Source: Symbiodinium natans (lineage: Eukaryota; Sar; Dinophyceae; Suessiales; Symbiodiniaceae). Taken from it: 64,000 bases of DNA. Where the stretch lies: contig CAJNDS010000265.1 in NCBI GenBank assembly GCA_905221605.1, positions 1 through 64,000 on the forward strand, read 5' to 3'. The notes under the pieces are model-generated. The model had not been told where the DNA came from, ran no database searches, and saw only the letters and a program-made list of their open reading frames with translations. The position numbers and the translations under genes are program-made. Numbering within the stretch: position 1 is the stretch's first letter; each line of letters begins with the position of its first letter. Positions 12,181 to 22,885 of this stretch are shown in pieces.

Positions 12181-13220
12181 TGTCCGCTTCGTCCGCTTGG
12201 GCGGTTTTGGGCTGTCACGGTGCTGTCCGCTTGGTCGGTTTTGGGCTATCACGGTGTTGTCCGCTTGGTCCGCTTGGGTGGTTTTGGGTTGTCCCGGTGT
12301 TGTCCGCTTGGTCGGTTTTGGGCTATCACAGTGTTGTCCGCTTGGTCCGCTTGGGTGGTTTTGGGTTGTCACGGTGGGTCGGTTTTGGAATGTCACGGTA
12401 TTGTCCGCTTGGTCAGCTTGGGCGGTTTTGGGCTGTCACGGTGTTGTCCGCTTGGTCGCTTTTGGGTTGTCACAGTGTTGTCCGCCTGGTCCGCTTGGGT
12501 GCTTTTGGGTTGTCACGGTGTTGTCCGCTTGATCGGTTTTGGGCTGTCACAGTGTTGTCTGCCTGGTCCGCTTGTGGAGTTTTGGGCTGTCACGGTGTTG
12601 TCCGCTTGGTCGGTTTTGGGCTGTCACGGTGTTGTCCGCTTGGGCGGTTGGCTTGTCACGGTGTTGTCCGCCTGGTCGGTTTTGGGCTATCACGGTGTTG
12701 TCCGCTTGGTCCGCTTGGGTGGTTTTGGGTTGTCACGGTGATGTCCGCTTGGTCGGTTTTGAGCTGTCACAGTGTTGTCCGCTTGGTGCGCTTGGGTGGT
12801 TTTGGGCTGTCACGGTGTTGTCCGCTTGGTCGGTTTTGGGTTGTCACAGTATTGTCCGTTTGGTCCGCGTGGGCGGGCTGTCACGGTGTTGTCCGTTTGG
12901 TCTGCTTGGGCGGTTTTGGGCTGTCATGGTGTTGTCCGCTTGGTCGGTTTTGCGCCGTCACGGTGTTGTCCGCTTGGTCCGCTTGGGCGGTTATGGGTTG
13001 TCACGGTGTTGTCTGCCTGGTCGGTTTTGGGCTGTCACGGTGGTGTCCGCTTGGGCGGTTTCGGGTTGGTACGGTGTTGTCCGCTTGGTCGGTTTTGGGC
13101 TGTCACTGTGTTGTCCGCTTGGGCGGTTTTGAGTTGTCATGGTGTTGTCCGCTTGGTCGGCTTTGGATTATTACGGTATTGTCCGCTTGGTCCGCTTGGT
13201 CGGTTTTGGGTTGTCACGGT
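12181..13220 (+). repeat. 34/43-bp minisatellite array, copy b
   Basis: Same units as copy a in the same order, with internal deletions relative to it (copy a offset falls from 2295 to 2287 along the array). Confidence 0.95.
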
Positions 13221-13363
13221 AATATCCAGTTTTAATTTTATCAATATTTTCAGACTTTTTCGTTTTTTTTCACGAAGAAGATATGAGACAAGAATGTTTG
13301 AAAAACTAATTCTCTATGTTATCATAAAAATACATTCATTATCTCTATCTGTATTCTCTTTCA

Positions 13364-13997
13364 AAATCAAAAATATTTGGGTGACAATGAATTTTCATCT
13401 ATACCACTTCATGAATTTTACAATTTCCAAAACCGAGTGCCGACGACACAAAAAACAAAAACAAACACGATATACAAAAAAGTGCAATTTGTCCCCAATG
13501 AATTGAGACTAGATGATGCTCGGATCAAGGAAAAAAACTTGTCGCTCATCTGTTCTCTCTTTTGGCACAAGAAAAAAATTAAACCAAGAACACAAATATA
13601 AAAGAATCAACCTGATTACAATAATTTAAAATGGAGGACAAACAAACCGGTATTTAATTCAATAAGATACGTTGCACCTCAATGATCACCAATGTATGAT
13701 TTTTTTCATTTCCGATGCACGATGCACGATGCACGATGCACGATGTACGATGCACGATGAAGGATGCACGATGCACGATGATTCACGATGAGGCACGATG
13801 ATGCACGATGCATGATGCACGATACACGATGCACGATATATGATGCACGATGCATGATGCACGATGCACGGCACGATGTGCGCATGCACGATGTGTGCAT
13901 GCACGATGTGCGCATGCACGATGTGCAATGTACGATGCACGATGTAGGATGCACGATGCGCGATGCAAGATTCACGATGCACCATTCACGATGCACG
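13364..13997 (+). repeat. Dispersed unit 3' half with heptamer array, copy 4
   Basis: Near-identical to 11077-11710 at offset 2287. Confidence 0.95.
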
Positions 13998-14465
13998 AAT
14001 CATCTTCGAGATAATATGAAGATGAGAATTATTATTCAAGTCGTGATAAAGAATATGCGATCAAGAATTATAGATGCAGAAATAATATAATGTCTAGAAT
14101 GAAGAAAATATAATTCGGAATACATAATGCAGAACGTGCAATGCTGAATATACAATTTAGTTGCAAATTTTTTTTATACACGAAATAAAAAATATACGAT
14201 ATTCAATATACAATAAATATAGAACATAGAGAGAAATGAATAACATACTATCAAATACCCAATACACGATATTTTATACAGATACAGAAACACAGAAAAT
14301 TTTGTTCCAATTCAGAATGACCAAAAAATAATTATAATAGATTTTTCTTAAAACGATATATACTATGATGAAGAACAGAAATTCATATTATGTAATGATT
14401 TCATACAAGATAGCAGTTGCCAAAAAATCGAAACAAAAATTTATATCGACGGACTCGATCCTTGT

Positions 14466-15671
14466 TTGTCCGCTTCGTCCGCTTGGGCGGTTTTGGGCTG
14501 TCACGGTGCTGTCCGCTTGGTCGGTTTTGGGCTATCACGGTGTTGTCCGCTTGGTCCGCTTGGGTGGTTTTGGGTTGTCCCGGTGTTGTCCGCTTGGTCG
14601 GTTTTGGGCTATCACAGTGTTGTCCGCTTGGTCCGCTTGGGTGGTTTTGGGTTGTCACGGTGGGTCGGTTTTGGGTTGTCACGGTATTGTCCGCTTGGTC
14701 AGCTTGGGCGGTTTTGGGCTGTCACGGTGTTGTCTGCTTGGTGCGCTTGTCCGCTTGGTCGGTTTTGGGTTGTCACGGTGTTGTCCGCTTGGTCCGGTTG
14801 GGTGGTTTTGGGCTGTCACGGTGTTGTCCGCTTGGTCGGTTTTGGGTTGTCACGGTGCTGTTTGCTTGGCGGTTTTGGGCTGTCACGGTGGGGTCCGCTT
14901 GGTCCGCTTGGGCAGTTTTGGGCTGTCCGCTAGGTCGATTTTGGGCTGTCACGGTGTTGTCCGTTTGGTCCACTTGGGTGGTTTTGGGTTGTTTGGGCTG
15001 TCATGGTGTTGTCCGCTTGGTCTGGTCGGTTTTGGGCTGTCACGGTGCTATCCGCTTGGCGGTTTTGGGCTGTCACGGTGTGGTCCGCTAGGTCCGCTTG
15101 GGCGGTTTTGGATTATCACGGTGTTGTCCGCTTGGTCGCTTTTGGGCTGTCACAGTGTTGTCCGCTTGGGCGGTTTTGGCTTGTCACGGTGTTGTCCGCT
15201 TGGTCGGTTTTGGGCTATCACGGTGTTGTCCGCTTGGTCCGCTTGGGTGGTTTTGGGTTGTCACAGTGATGTCCGCTTGGTCGGTTTTGAGTTGTCATAG
15301 TGTTGTCCGTTTGGTGCGCTTGGGTGGTTTTGGGCTGTCACGGTGATTTTGGGCTGTCACGGTATTGCCCGCTTGGTCTGCTTGGGCGGTTTTGGGTTGT
15401 CACGGTGTTGTCCGCTTGGTCGGTTTTGCGCCGTCACGGTGTTGTCCGCTTGGTCCGCTTGGGCGGTTTTGGGTTGTCACGGTGTTGTCTGCCTGGTCGG
15501 TTTTGGGCTGTCACGGTGGTGTCCGCTTGGGCGGTTTCGGGTTGGTACGGTGTTGTCCGCTTGGTCGGTTTTGGGCTGTCACTGTGTCGTCCGCTTGGGC
15601 GTTTTTGGGTTGTCATGGTGTTGTCCGCTTGGTCGGCTTTGGATTATTACGGTATTGTCCGCTTGGTCTCA
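14466..15671 (+). repeat. 34/43-bp minisatellite array, copy c
   Basis: Same unit family. The first about 260 bp match copy b, then the order of variant units differs, indicating rearrangement by unequal exchange or slippage. Confidence 0.95.
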
Positions 15672-15810
15672 CGATAATATCCAGTTTTAATTTTATCAAT
15701 ATGTTCAGACTTCTTCGTTTTCTTTCGCGAAGAAGATATGAGACAAGAATTTTTGAAAAACTAATTCTCTATGTTGTCATAAAAGTACATACATTATCTC
15801 TATCTGTATT

Positions 15811-16058
15811 CCGTAAATATCATCTATTTTTGTTCATATCTCTTAGCACAAGGTCGTTTTTCTCGATGTTTTACCCATTGGCGTTTATATCTATATTTTT
15901 AAATAGAAAATTCAACTTCCACTATAAGGTCTGAGTTTTTTTTTCGTAGGAAAGCAAGCATATATTCCATCTTTTTTCAGGGGGATTAGGGATTACGTAG
16001 ACCGCCGCATTTGAAAATACAATGCTCGTATCATGGGTTTAGAAGGGATTCGTAAGCT
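15811..16058. other. Unassigned spacer at compositional boundary
   Basis: AT-rich repeat DNA gives way to moderate-GC sequence. No gene seen. Confidence 0.4.
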
Positions 16059-16125
16059 TCCTAAACCCTAAAACCCTAAACCCTATAACCCGAAACCCTA
16101 AACCCCAAACCCTAAACCCTACTCC
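16059..16125 (+). repeat. Telomere-like CCCTAAA tract
   Basis: About eight degenerate CCCTAAA/CCCCAAA units. Further short tracts follow at about 16631-16660 and 16747-16778. Confidence 0.85.
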
Positions 16126-19025
16126 CGGGCCCGATGTTTTGGGGACGACTACTCGATTAGCAACCAAGCTGTTGGGGACCGAGCGTTTGAACACCAATAA
16201 CCCGAGAGTTCTTGGGGACCGAGCGTGTTCAACTAGCATCCTGTAGGGGGTGCTTGAAAGTTCATGGGGTGATGGTTGAGAATTCTTGATTGGCGAATCT
16301 GATGAGTTGTAAAATGTGCTTGTGCCTGACACCTTTTTGAGCTTGGCTTTCGAGCTATCACCAGCGAGATCGCAGCACGCCGAAGAGCACCATCTGGAAC
16401 CTGGCAATGGCGCAGGCGGTAGTTGTGCAGTGTTTCTCTTGTCCGTGGCCTTGCCTGGACCAGCAACATTGAAAGGAGACACGCCCATTCAAACATTCAC
16501 ATGATGGGGGTTTCCGAAACTAGGGTACCTTATTGGAATTGTTACTATAAGGGAATCCGTTTGGGGGGTCTAGATTAGGGGCCCCTTATTTTCGTAAACC
16601 CCCATAACATGCTGGGTGTGGGCAAGTTTCCCCTAAACCCTAAACCCTAAACCCTAAACTTGCGCAGCCTGGTCGATGTGCTGCTTCACTGGCACGCCCG
16701 CCATCTCCTGCCGGTAGGAACTTCGCTGAAAACCCCTGTGCCTGCACCCTAAACCCTAAACCCTAAACCCTAAACCTGCATCATGAGCCCTGAAACCTGA
16801 CTTATACACTGCCTGAACCTCTAAACGCACAAATCAGTCGCTTGAAGCCATGAGCCATAGAGCGCCTACTGAACCCGGAAGTATCGACCCCCTGGAGGCG
16901 GAGGCGGAGGTGACGCACACGAGGATTCTCCCATATGAAAACGACGACCACGGCTGCAGGACACCGCCACTATACTCCACAACGATCACGACCTCTGCGA
17001 CCATGGTTTCGACGAATATGAAAAAACTCTGACATGAGGTGATTCACGATCTTGAAATACGATGGCAATTGCGTTCGTGAATTGGCTGAGGTGCAGGATT
17101 TGTGTGTTCTTCACAAAGGATGCTATAGTAATGAAAAGCCCTGTGCAAGGATCACCTATGAGGGGGCGCAGCAAAACCGAAGTGCGATTTGTGGATTGCG
17201 CATTGCACTTGGTGCAGTGACCAAAATACGGGTTTGAAGAGTGCTGACTTTGGGGTTGTCAGCCTGGAGTCCATTCATCATGCATTCTGACTACGATCTT
17301 CTTCGATGTTCCTGTGTAGATTCGCTGGAGGGCTCAGAACTCACGTCATCCTCGACCCAGAACCCCTCATAACCAAGTTAACCAAAGCTTAGGGGGGCCT
17401 CCACACCCCTTTAAGTCACCCTTTTGACGTAAACCCTAAACCCCAACGCAAGCTCCACGAACCCTTGTACAACCTCATACAAACAAAGTGCGCGCAACGG
17501 GAGTTCTGACTGTTGGCTCCTCATGATTCTCAGAAGAGGCGCAGTTCCCATCCCTGGCCGCAGTGGGCGATGCCAGCCTCGTCATGGAGGAACAGCCTTG
17601 GCTACAGCTGCACGAGAAGCTGGGGTCGATTGCTTGTAGGGTTTAGGGTTGAGGTGTAGATTTCGGGTTTAGGGCTCAGGGGCGTAGATTTCGGGTTTAG
17701 GGTATAGGGTTGAGAGTTTAGAGTTATTTTATAGGTCTCCTCGCAGTCCATCCAACTCATAAACTAGCAGATGATGTATTGCGTGCATACATCGTACAAC
17801 GTACGTTTACATGCATGTTTTTTTGTGTGCTTCTCTATCCATGTATCTCTACGAATAAGTATGACAAATATGGCTGCTGCGGTCGCAGGAACCGGGAAGT
17901 TGTTGGGCAAAGTGGTGCCAATCCAGCATCTGTTCATCAACCCGAGGGACTCTCCGAAGCGCCGCGCTTGCTCAGCGGCCAGCCGCAAACCAACGCCACC
18001 GCAAGTCGCAAGACACGGTCCATCACAGCCAATCACGACGGGAGAAGGCGCTCTTGGCGGCTTTTTGAAGGCTTTAAAGGGTGAGAAACGCGAGGAAGTC
18101 AGCGTTCGGAGCCTCAAAGGACAAATCCCAGCAGTGATCCATTCCAAGGAGCATGTGGTCCGCCCCATGGCAACTGGCTGTTGTGAGGAAAGCGGGTGAC
18201 TGCGCTCTTCGGCACCTTGACTCACAGTGGATGTTTAGTCTCTTAAGCCATGGTGGCCTATCTCGCCAGAACTTCGACGGCTGTGATGTTTGCACAGGGA
18301 AGCACTGGAATGCATCCGCAAACCGGAGAAAACCGTGCACCGACCTGAGCTCAACTACCGAGGTGCTGCAGGCAAGCGCTGGCACTGCAATATCCACATG
18401 CAGCAGTGCCCGGGCTTGAAGGCCGAGCTGCGGCCGCGCGCTCGACGCAGCGGCCTCCCAACACCCGCAAGCGCCTTGTAAAGCGCGCTCGTGCGTGCGC
18501 GCGGTGTGATGTGGATAATTGGGGACGAGACCGGCCGTGAGAGCCTACGTCCAGTCAAAAGAATCTTACACGGGGATGAAGCTCTACTGGTCACACTAGA
18601 TGAGGGCGGTGCAATCTGCTCACTTGTGTGTAATGGACGTTCTCGCCTACAGCTCCCCATTCCCCAAAGGAAATCGTGCCAGCTTAGGTGAGGCCGCAGG
18701 AGGGCTAGTAGGCGCAGCTTCGGCTGTTGGTTTTGTGCTTCTAGGAGGTGCTGAGGGCACGAGGACGGACCGGATTCGTTTGATCGAATCGACACGCAGA
18801 TGATGCAGTTCCAAAGGCCCTACCTCCTCGGATAGTTGAGACTTTTGGCAAAGAGCACTCAGACTGACCACAGCCAACAGGAGTCGGATCCCTGTGATGC
18901 CTCACATAGCTGAATGCCCACTGCACCCGCTAGGTCGTGGGGCCCTTGGAGCAGGCTTGTCTGAAATCTGTGGATGCTGCATGGCAAGATGCAAACCCAC
19001 GACCTTTCAGGTCACTTTGCCATGC
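16126..19025. other. Gene-poor region, no confident gene
   Basis: Contains short CCCTAAA/TTTAGGG tracts (16631, 16747, 17425, 17636-17712). Open frames around 17771-18199 and 18153-18481 (plus) and 18074-18397 (minus) overlap each other and show no domain I can name. The frame at 18290 contains CNIHMQQCPGLKAEL, a Cys/His pattern I do not recognise. Confidence 0.4.
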
Positions 19026-19634
19026 TTAGGGTTTAGGGTTTAGGGCATGCGGAGCCTGCTGAGGTGCTTGAAGACACGCTGCCTCAAAGCTGGGAGTGAC
19101 CTCACCGCTTCTCTTACAACACGGCCAGACCCAAGGCCTGAAGCCCTAACCCCATTTCAAAGCACGTTTTTTTTGCACTCTTCACGATGGCTCCTCACTG
19201 GTCCGGCCCAAACACGAAGACGCCCGCTGGCAGGTGCAAAAAAACAAGCGGGGGAGGTCAAGCAGCTGATTGCGGGAGGCTGTGGTGCCAACATCTTACT
19301 TCTCCAATCACCAAGGGGGAATATGGTTAAACTTTTTCTATGCCTACTAAATAAGGAAACCCCAAAAAGCTTAAAGTTCAGACATGTCGGGGCAGAAGTC
19401 CGACGCGACAAGGGCGTTTGCAGTGCCCAAGCCCACACGTCCTGCGATCCTGACAGGGATGCACCTCGTGTTACCCGGGCTCGTGCGTTGAAAGGGGCCT
19501 ACAAGAAAAACACAAACAATCGTGTTAGGGCTTCGGCTCAGCACCCGATCACCATAAAATGCTTTTCAGCTCACAAGCGGGCGCGGTACTTGCCGAAGGC
19601 TGTACATGGGCTGCAGAGCTCAAGCCGTGGATGA

Positions 19635-20005
19635 AGCTGTCCAAGGGCACTTTCTGCTATGGGCGTCGATACCCACACCGGTAGGCCTCAAAAAGAAAGA
19701 GCATGGTGAAAGACTAGGTCTTAGAACGAAGGAGACGGAATCAACAGGATCATGAAGCAATGGAACACAGCAGCCCAGTGTGCCCCTAGTGAAGCAGTGG
19801 CAAGAACAGGGCTGCTGACAGTATGTCAGACGCACAATAGCACCTGCAGAGCTGTACTTCCAAGGGCATCCTGCTATGAGCGTCGACGCCCATGCCGATG
19901 GGGCCTCAAAAGAAAGAGCATGATGAAAGACCACTTAGATCGAAGGAGGCGGACGCACGGGGATCATGAAGCAGAGAACAGCAGCCCAGCGTGGGGAAAA
20001 CAAAG
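19635..20005 (+). repeat. Diverged tandem duplication of about 220 bp
   Basis: 19640-19800 and 19858-20000 share 'ctgctatg.gcgtcga.', 'cctcaaaa.gaaagagcatg.tgaaaga' and 'gatcatgaagca', followed by 'acagcagccca'. No coding potential common to both copies. Confidence 0.75.
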
Positions 20006-20929
20006 TCGGCTCCAGTGAGGCCGATGCTGGACACGTAGGAGGCGCATCATGTGGCAGGAAATGCCATGCACTTCGGGACAGCGGGTGTTGTCCAAATGAT
20101 GGTGCTGAGTTCTTTGGCTCTGGCGGACTGATGCCGGCCCGGGCCAGGCCCAACAGGTGTGCTGGCCAATGGCGTTTCACACATGCAGCATGGGCAGGTG
20201 TGCGCTCGCTGCATGCCGAATGGCCAAGAACTCAGAAACGCTGGTCTCGGCGTCCCGAATTTAAGTCAGAGTAGGGGACAGGCTGCCTGTCTGATGCACA
20301 AGCATTGGGTATAGGGGGTGCATTATGGGGGGCACATACTTGGCCTACCCATGAAGGAAAGGGAGGTTGTGCAATGAAAGCACGGCGACTTTTGACATCG
20401 CACCTCCCAAATTGCGGAGTGACCTTCAGAAAGCATTGGCGTTCTGCAATTAAGTGGCCGCAATACTGTTGCCGTGAACTTCTGCGAGCCGTCAGTGTGG
20501 TCTACGAATGGCAATGGGGTTAGCCACAAAAACAAGATATGAAAGGGAACATCCTCCTACGAACCCGCGATGGTTCCAACGAACTCAGCACAAGGCCGGC
20601 AAGGTTAGTCGAAGGCCGATGTGGCTCTGCGAACTTCGCGCTGGGTGCCTCCTTTCTCTTGGCTTCTAGGGCTTACCCTAGACCCAAAACACCCTAGACC
20701 CTTTTTTCCATCTGGGCTGGGTGGGGAAAGCAAGAAAAACGCTAAACCTTAAACCCCCATTACGGGTTTGCTTGGAATTTCGCGGTTGCCACTCGTCCTT
20801 GTGGGGGACGTCGAACGCTACAGGGTTAGCGTACTTGGCAATACAAGTCGCATAGTGAACCTTTGCTAGACTTGGGACACTGTTTTTATAACATCCGATT
20901 CTAAGCGCCCTACTTGCAAAAAGACTTAT

Positions 20930-22610
20930 GTCTCACTTAGCGCCAAGACTGGTCAATACCTGAAAGGACGGGGCAGGCGTGGAATTTGGGTCCGAACCCC
21001 TGGAAGATCATCCGCAGGCAGATTGACAGCCAGGGTCCCTTTGCCTTAACATGGACACGATGTCGAAGTGATCCACGTGTTGAGCGGGTGTGTGAAAGAA
21101 GACAAGCCACACGATGATGCGGATTGGGCGAGCATGTTCAACCACAGAGTGTTTCGTCGAATGTCAATCACAATGACTCAGGCAAGGGTCTGTGCCGAAT
21201 CCCGTCTCTAGGAAACAAGGAGGATTGCGCAATGAGAGCCCGCAGCAAGAGGCGGAGCGCGTGCACAGCGACCTCCAAAAAGCACGAAGCTTCTGCGGCA
21301 TCTGGCCCTTGCGCCTCCCCCTTGCACGTTCTTGCGATGCCCCTGGTCCTCACGATGAAGTGCAAGAGCTCTTCAGGCTTGAGAATTGGAAGGACTCACT
21401 GGCACATGTGCTCGCTTCCGGGGTGCGAGCTTCTAAGCTCTACAGGATCAGACGTGCCAAAGCCATGAGAGCCGGTGACCATCATGCCTCGTACGGATCA
21501 GCAGCCTGATATGCAACCAGCATGGATGGCCGAGCTCCCTGAGTACTCATGCTGAGGGCACTTGTAGCGAATCAGGATCGACTGCTTGGCCGTTGAAACG
21601 GCTGGCGTTGATCAATGTGGACCTGAAGTCTTGAAGCTGTCATGCTGCCTTCACAAAACTTGCCTCACGTGGTCACTGCAAGGGTTGCGCATCGCGACAC
21701 CAAAATCCCACTGCACGAGGTGTGGCCCACCACATGGAAGTAGTGCAGGTGTCTTGTCTTTCTCCCAAGTGCAAACCTCCGGCCCCACCTAGACACAAGG
21801 ATTCGTCAGGATGCTTTGCGCCAGCATCACAATCACCCCTCCCATGGCATGTGAGAATCGTCGGTGCAAGCGTCAAACATGCATGTCAGCGCCATCCGGT
21901 CTGCAGTTGCAAGTGTGGTGCACGTCTGCCACGCGGCAGAAAGGCTATGGCATCCCTAAACCCTAAACCCATGAAGAGCCGGTCTGGATTTCAAGTGAAG
22001 GAGCTTGCTGCGGCGCGAAGGGGGGGCAAAGGTAGCCAGAGACTCGGTGAACACCAAGCATCGGGATCATAGGGCTATATCCATCCTACTACTCCAATCC
22101 CTAGAAAGGCTTAAGTGTCTCATCTAACTCGAAGACTGGTCTGTGTGGACTCTGGGTCTGAAGTTCTGGAAAATCACCTGCAGGCAGATTCGCTGCCAGA
22201 TGCTGCCAGGGTCCTTTTGCCTATATAAACTGGAAACGATGTCGAAGCGATCCACATTCTGATCGGGTGTGCGAAAGAGGGCAAGCCGCACGATGCTGAG
22301 GATCGGGCCCATTGCGGAAGGGCTATGTCGGCAGTCGCCCTTGCACTAGCACTCCATGATCAGGTGTGCCAAGGCCATGAGAGCCGGTGACCATCATGCC
22401 TCGTATGGATCATTGGCCTGGTGTGCACCCGGTGCACCCAGCATGGATGGCCGAGCTCCTTGAGTACTGAGGCTGAGGGCACCTGTTGCGAATCAGGACT
22501 ATGTTGCAGCACCCTTTTGTGGCCACTGCGAGATTTGTGTATCACGACACCCAAATCCCGTCGCAGGCATGGGTGTGGCCCGCCACATGGAATTCGTGCC
22601 ACTAGAGGCA
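20930..22610 (+). repeat. Diverged direct duplication of about 1.2 kb spacing
   Basis: Segments 20930-21560 and about 22110-22500 share several phrases: 'caggcagatt', 'cgatgtcgaag.gatccac', and a near-identical run around 'catgagagccggtgaccatc' (21464 and 22377) through 'gcatggatggccgagctcc'. Both also carry a later 'tgtggcccaccacatgga' type match (21720 and 22575). Frames differ, so I call no gene. Confidence 0.8.
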
Positions 22611-22798
22611 CTAGGGCGTCTTATTGCCTTATAATTAGCTGTCTCCCAAGTGCAGCCTCACTTGGATGTAAGGATGCCTTGCACCGGCATCATACTCGAG
22701 GGGCCAGGCTCCTGGCGTACTCCCAAGAAATGAACGCATCTAAGAGCCACCTTAACACATGCTTCTGACATCGCAAGCCGGACTTGTTCTTCTCACAG

Positions 22799-22885
22799 CC
22801 TAAACCCTAAACCCTAAACCCTAAACCCTAAACCCTAAACCCTAAACCCTAAACCCTAAACCCTAAACCTTATAAACCCTAAACA
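22799..22885 (+). repeat. Interstitial telomere-like CCCTAAA array
   Basis: About ten near-perfect CCCTAAA units, then a degenerate end. One of the cleanest tracts in the window. Confidence 0.95.

Larger units (their letters stand above)
9235..15810 (+). repeat. Recent tandem segmental duplication, three copies
   Basis: Copy a 9235-11710, copy b 11711-13997, copy c 13998-about 15810. Each starts 'aatcatcttcgaga', continues through AT-rich DNA, then a TCCGCTTGG-type minisatellite, then 'taatatccagttttaatt'. Copies a and b also end in the 'tgggtgacaatg' segment plus a GATGCAC array. The stretch 11077-12440 recurs at 13364-14726 with a constant offset of 2286-2287 and very few mismatches, so b and c separated recently. 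Copy c loses the last segment after 'atctctatctgtattcc'. Confidence 0.9.

Noticed and set aside
9706-15671. CRISPR-like regular repeats
   Set aside because: Units are directly adjacent or differ by internal 9-bp duplications; there are no unique spacers and the genome is eukaryotic.
18153-18481. Cys/His-containing frame (CDVCTGKHW, CNIHMQQC) as a zinc-finger gene
   Set aside because: The two motifs lie in different frames with no support for joining them.
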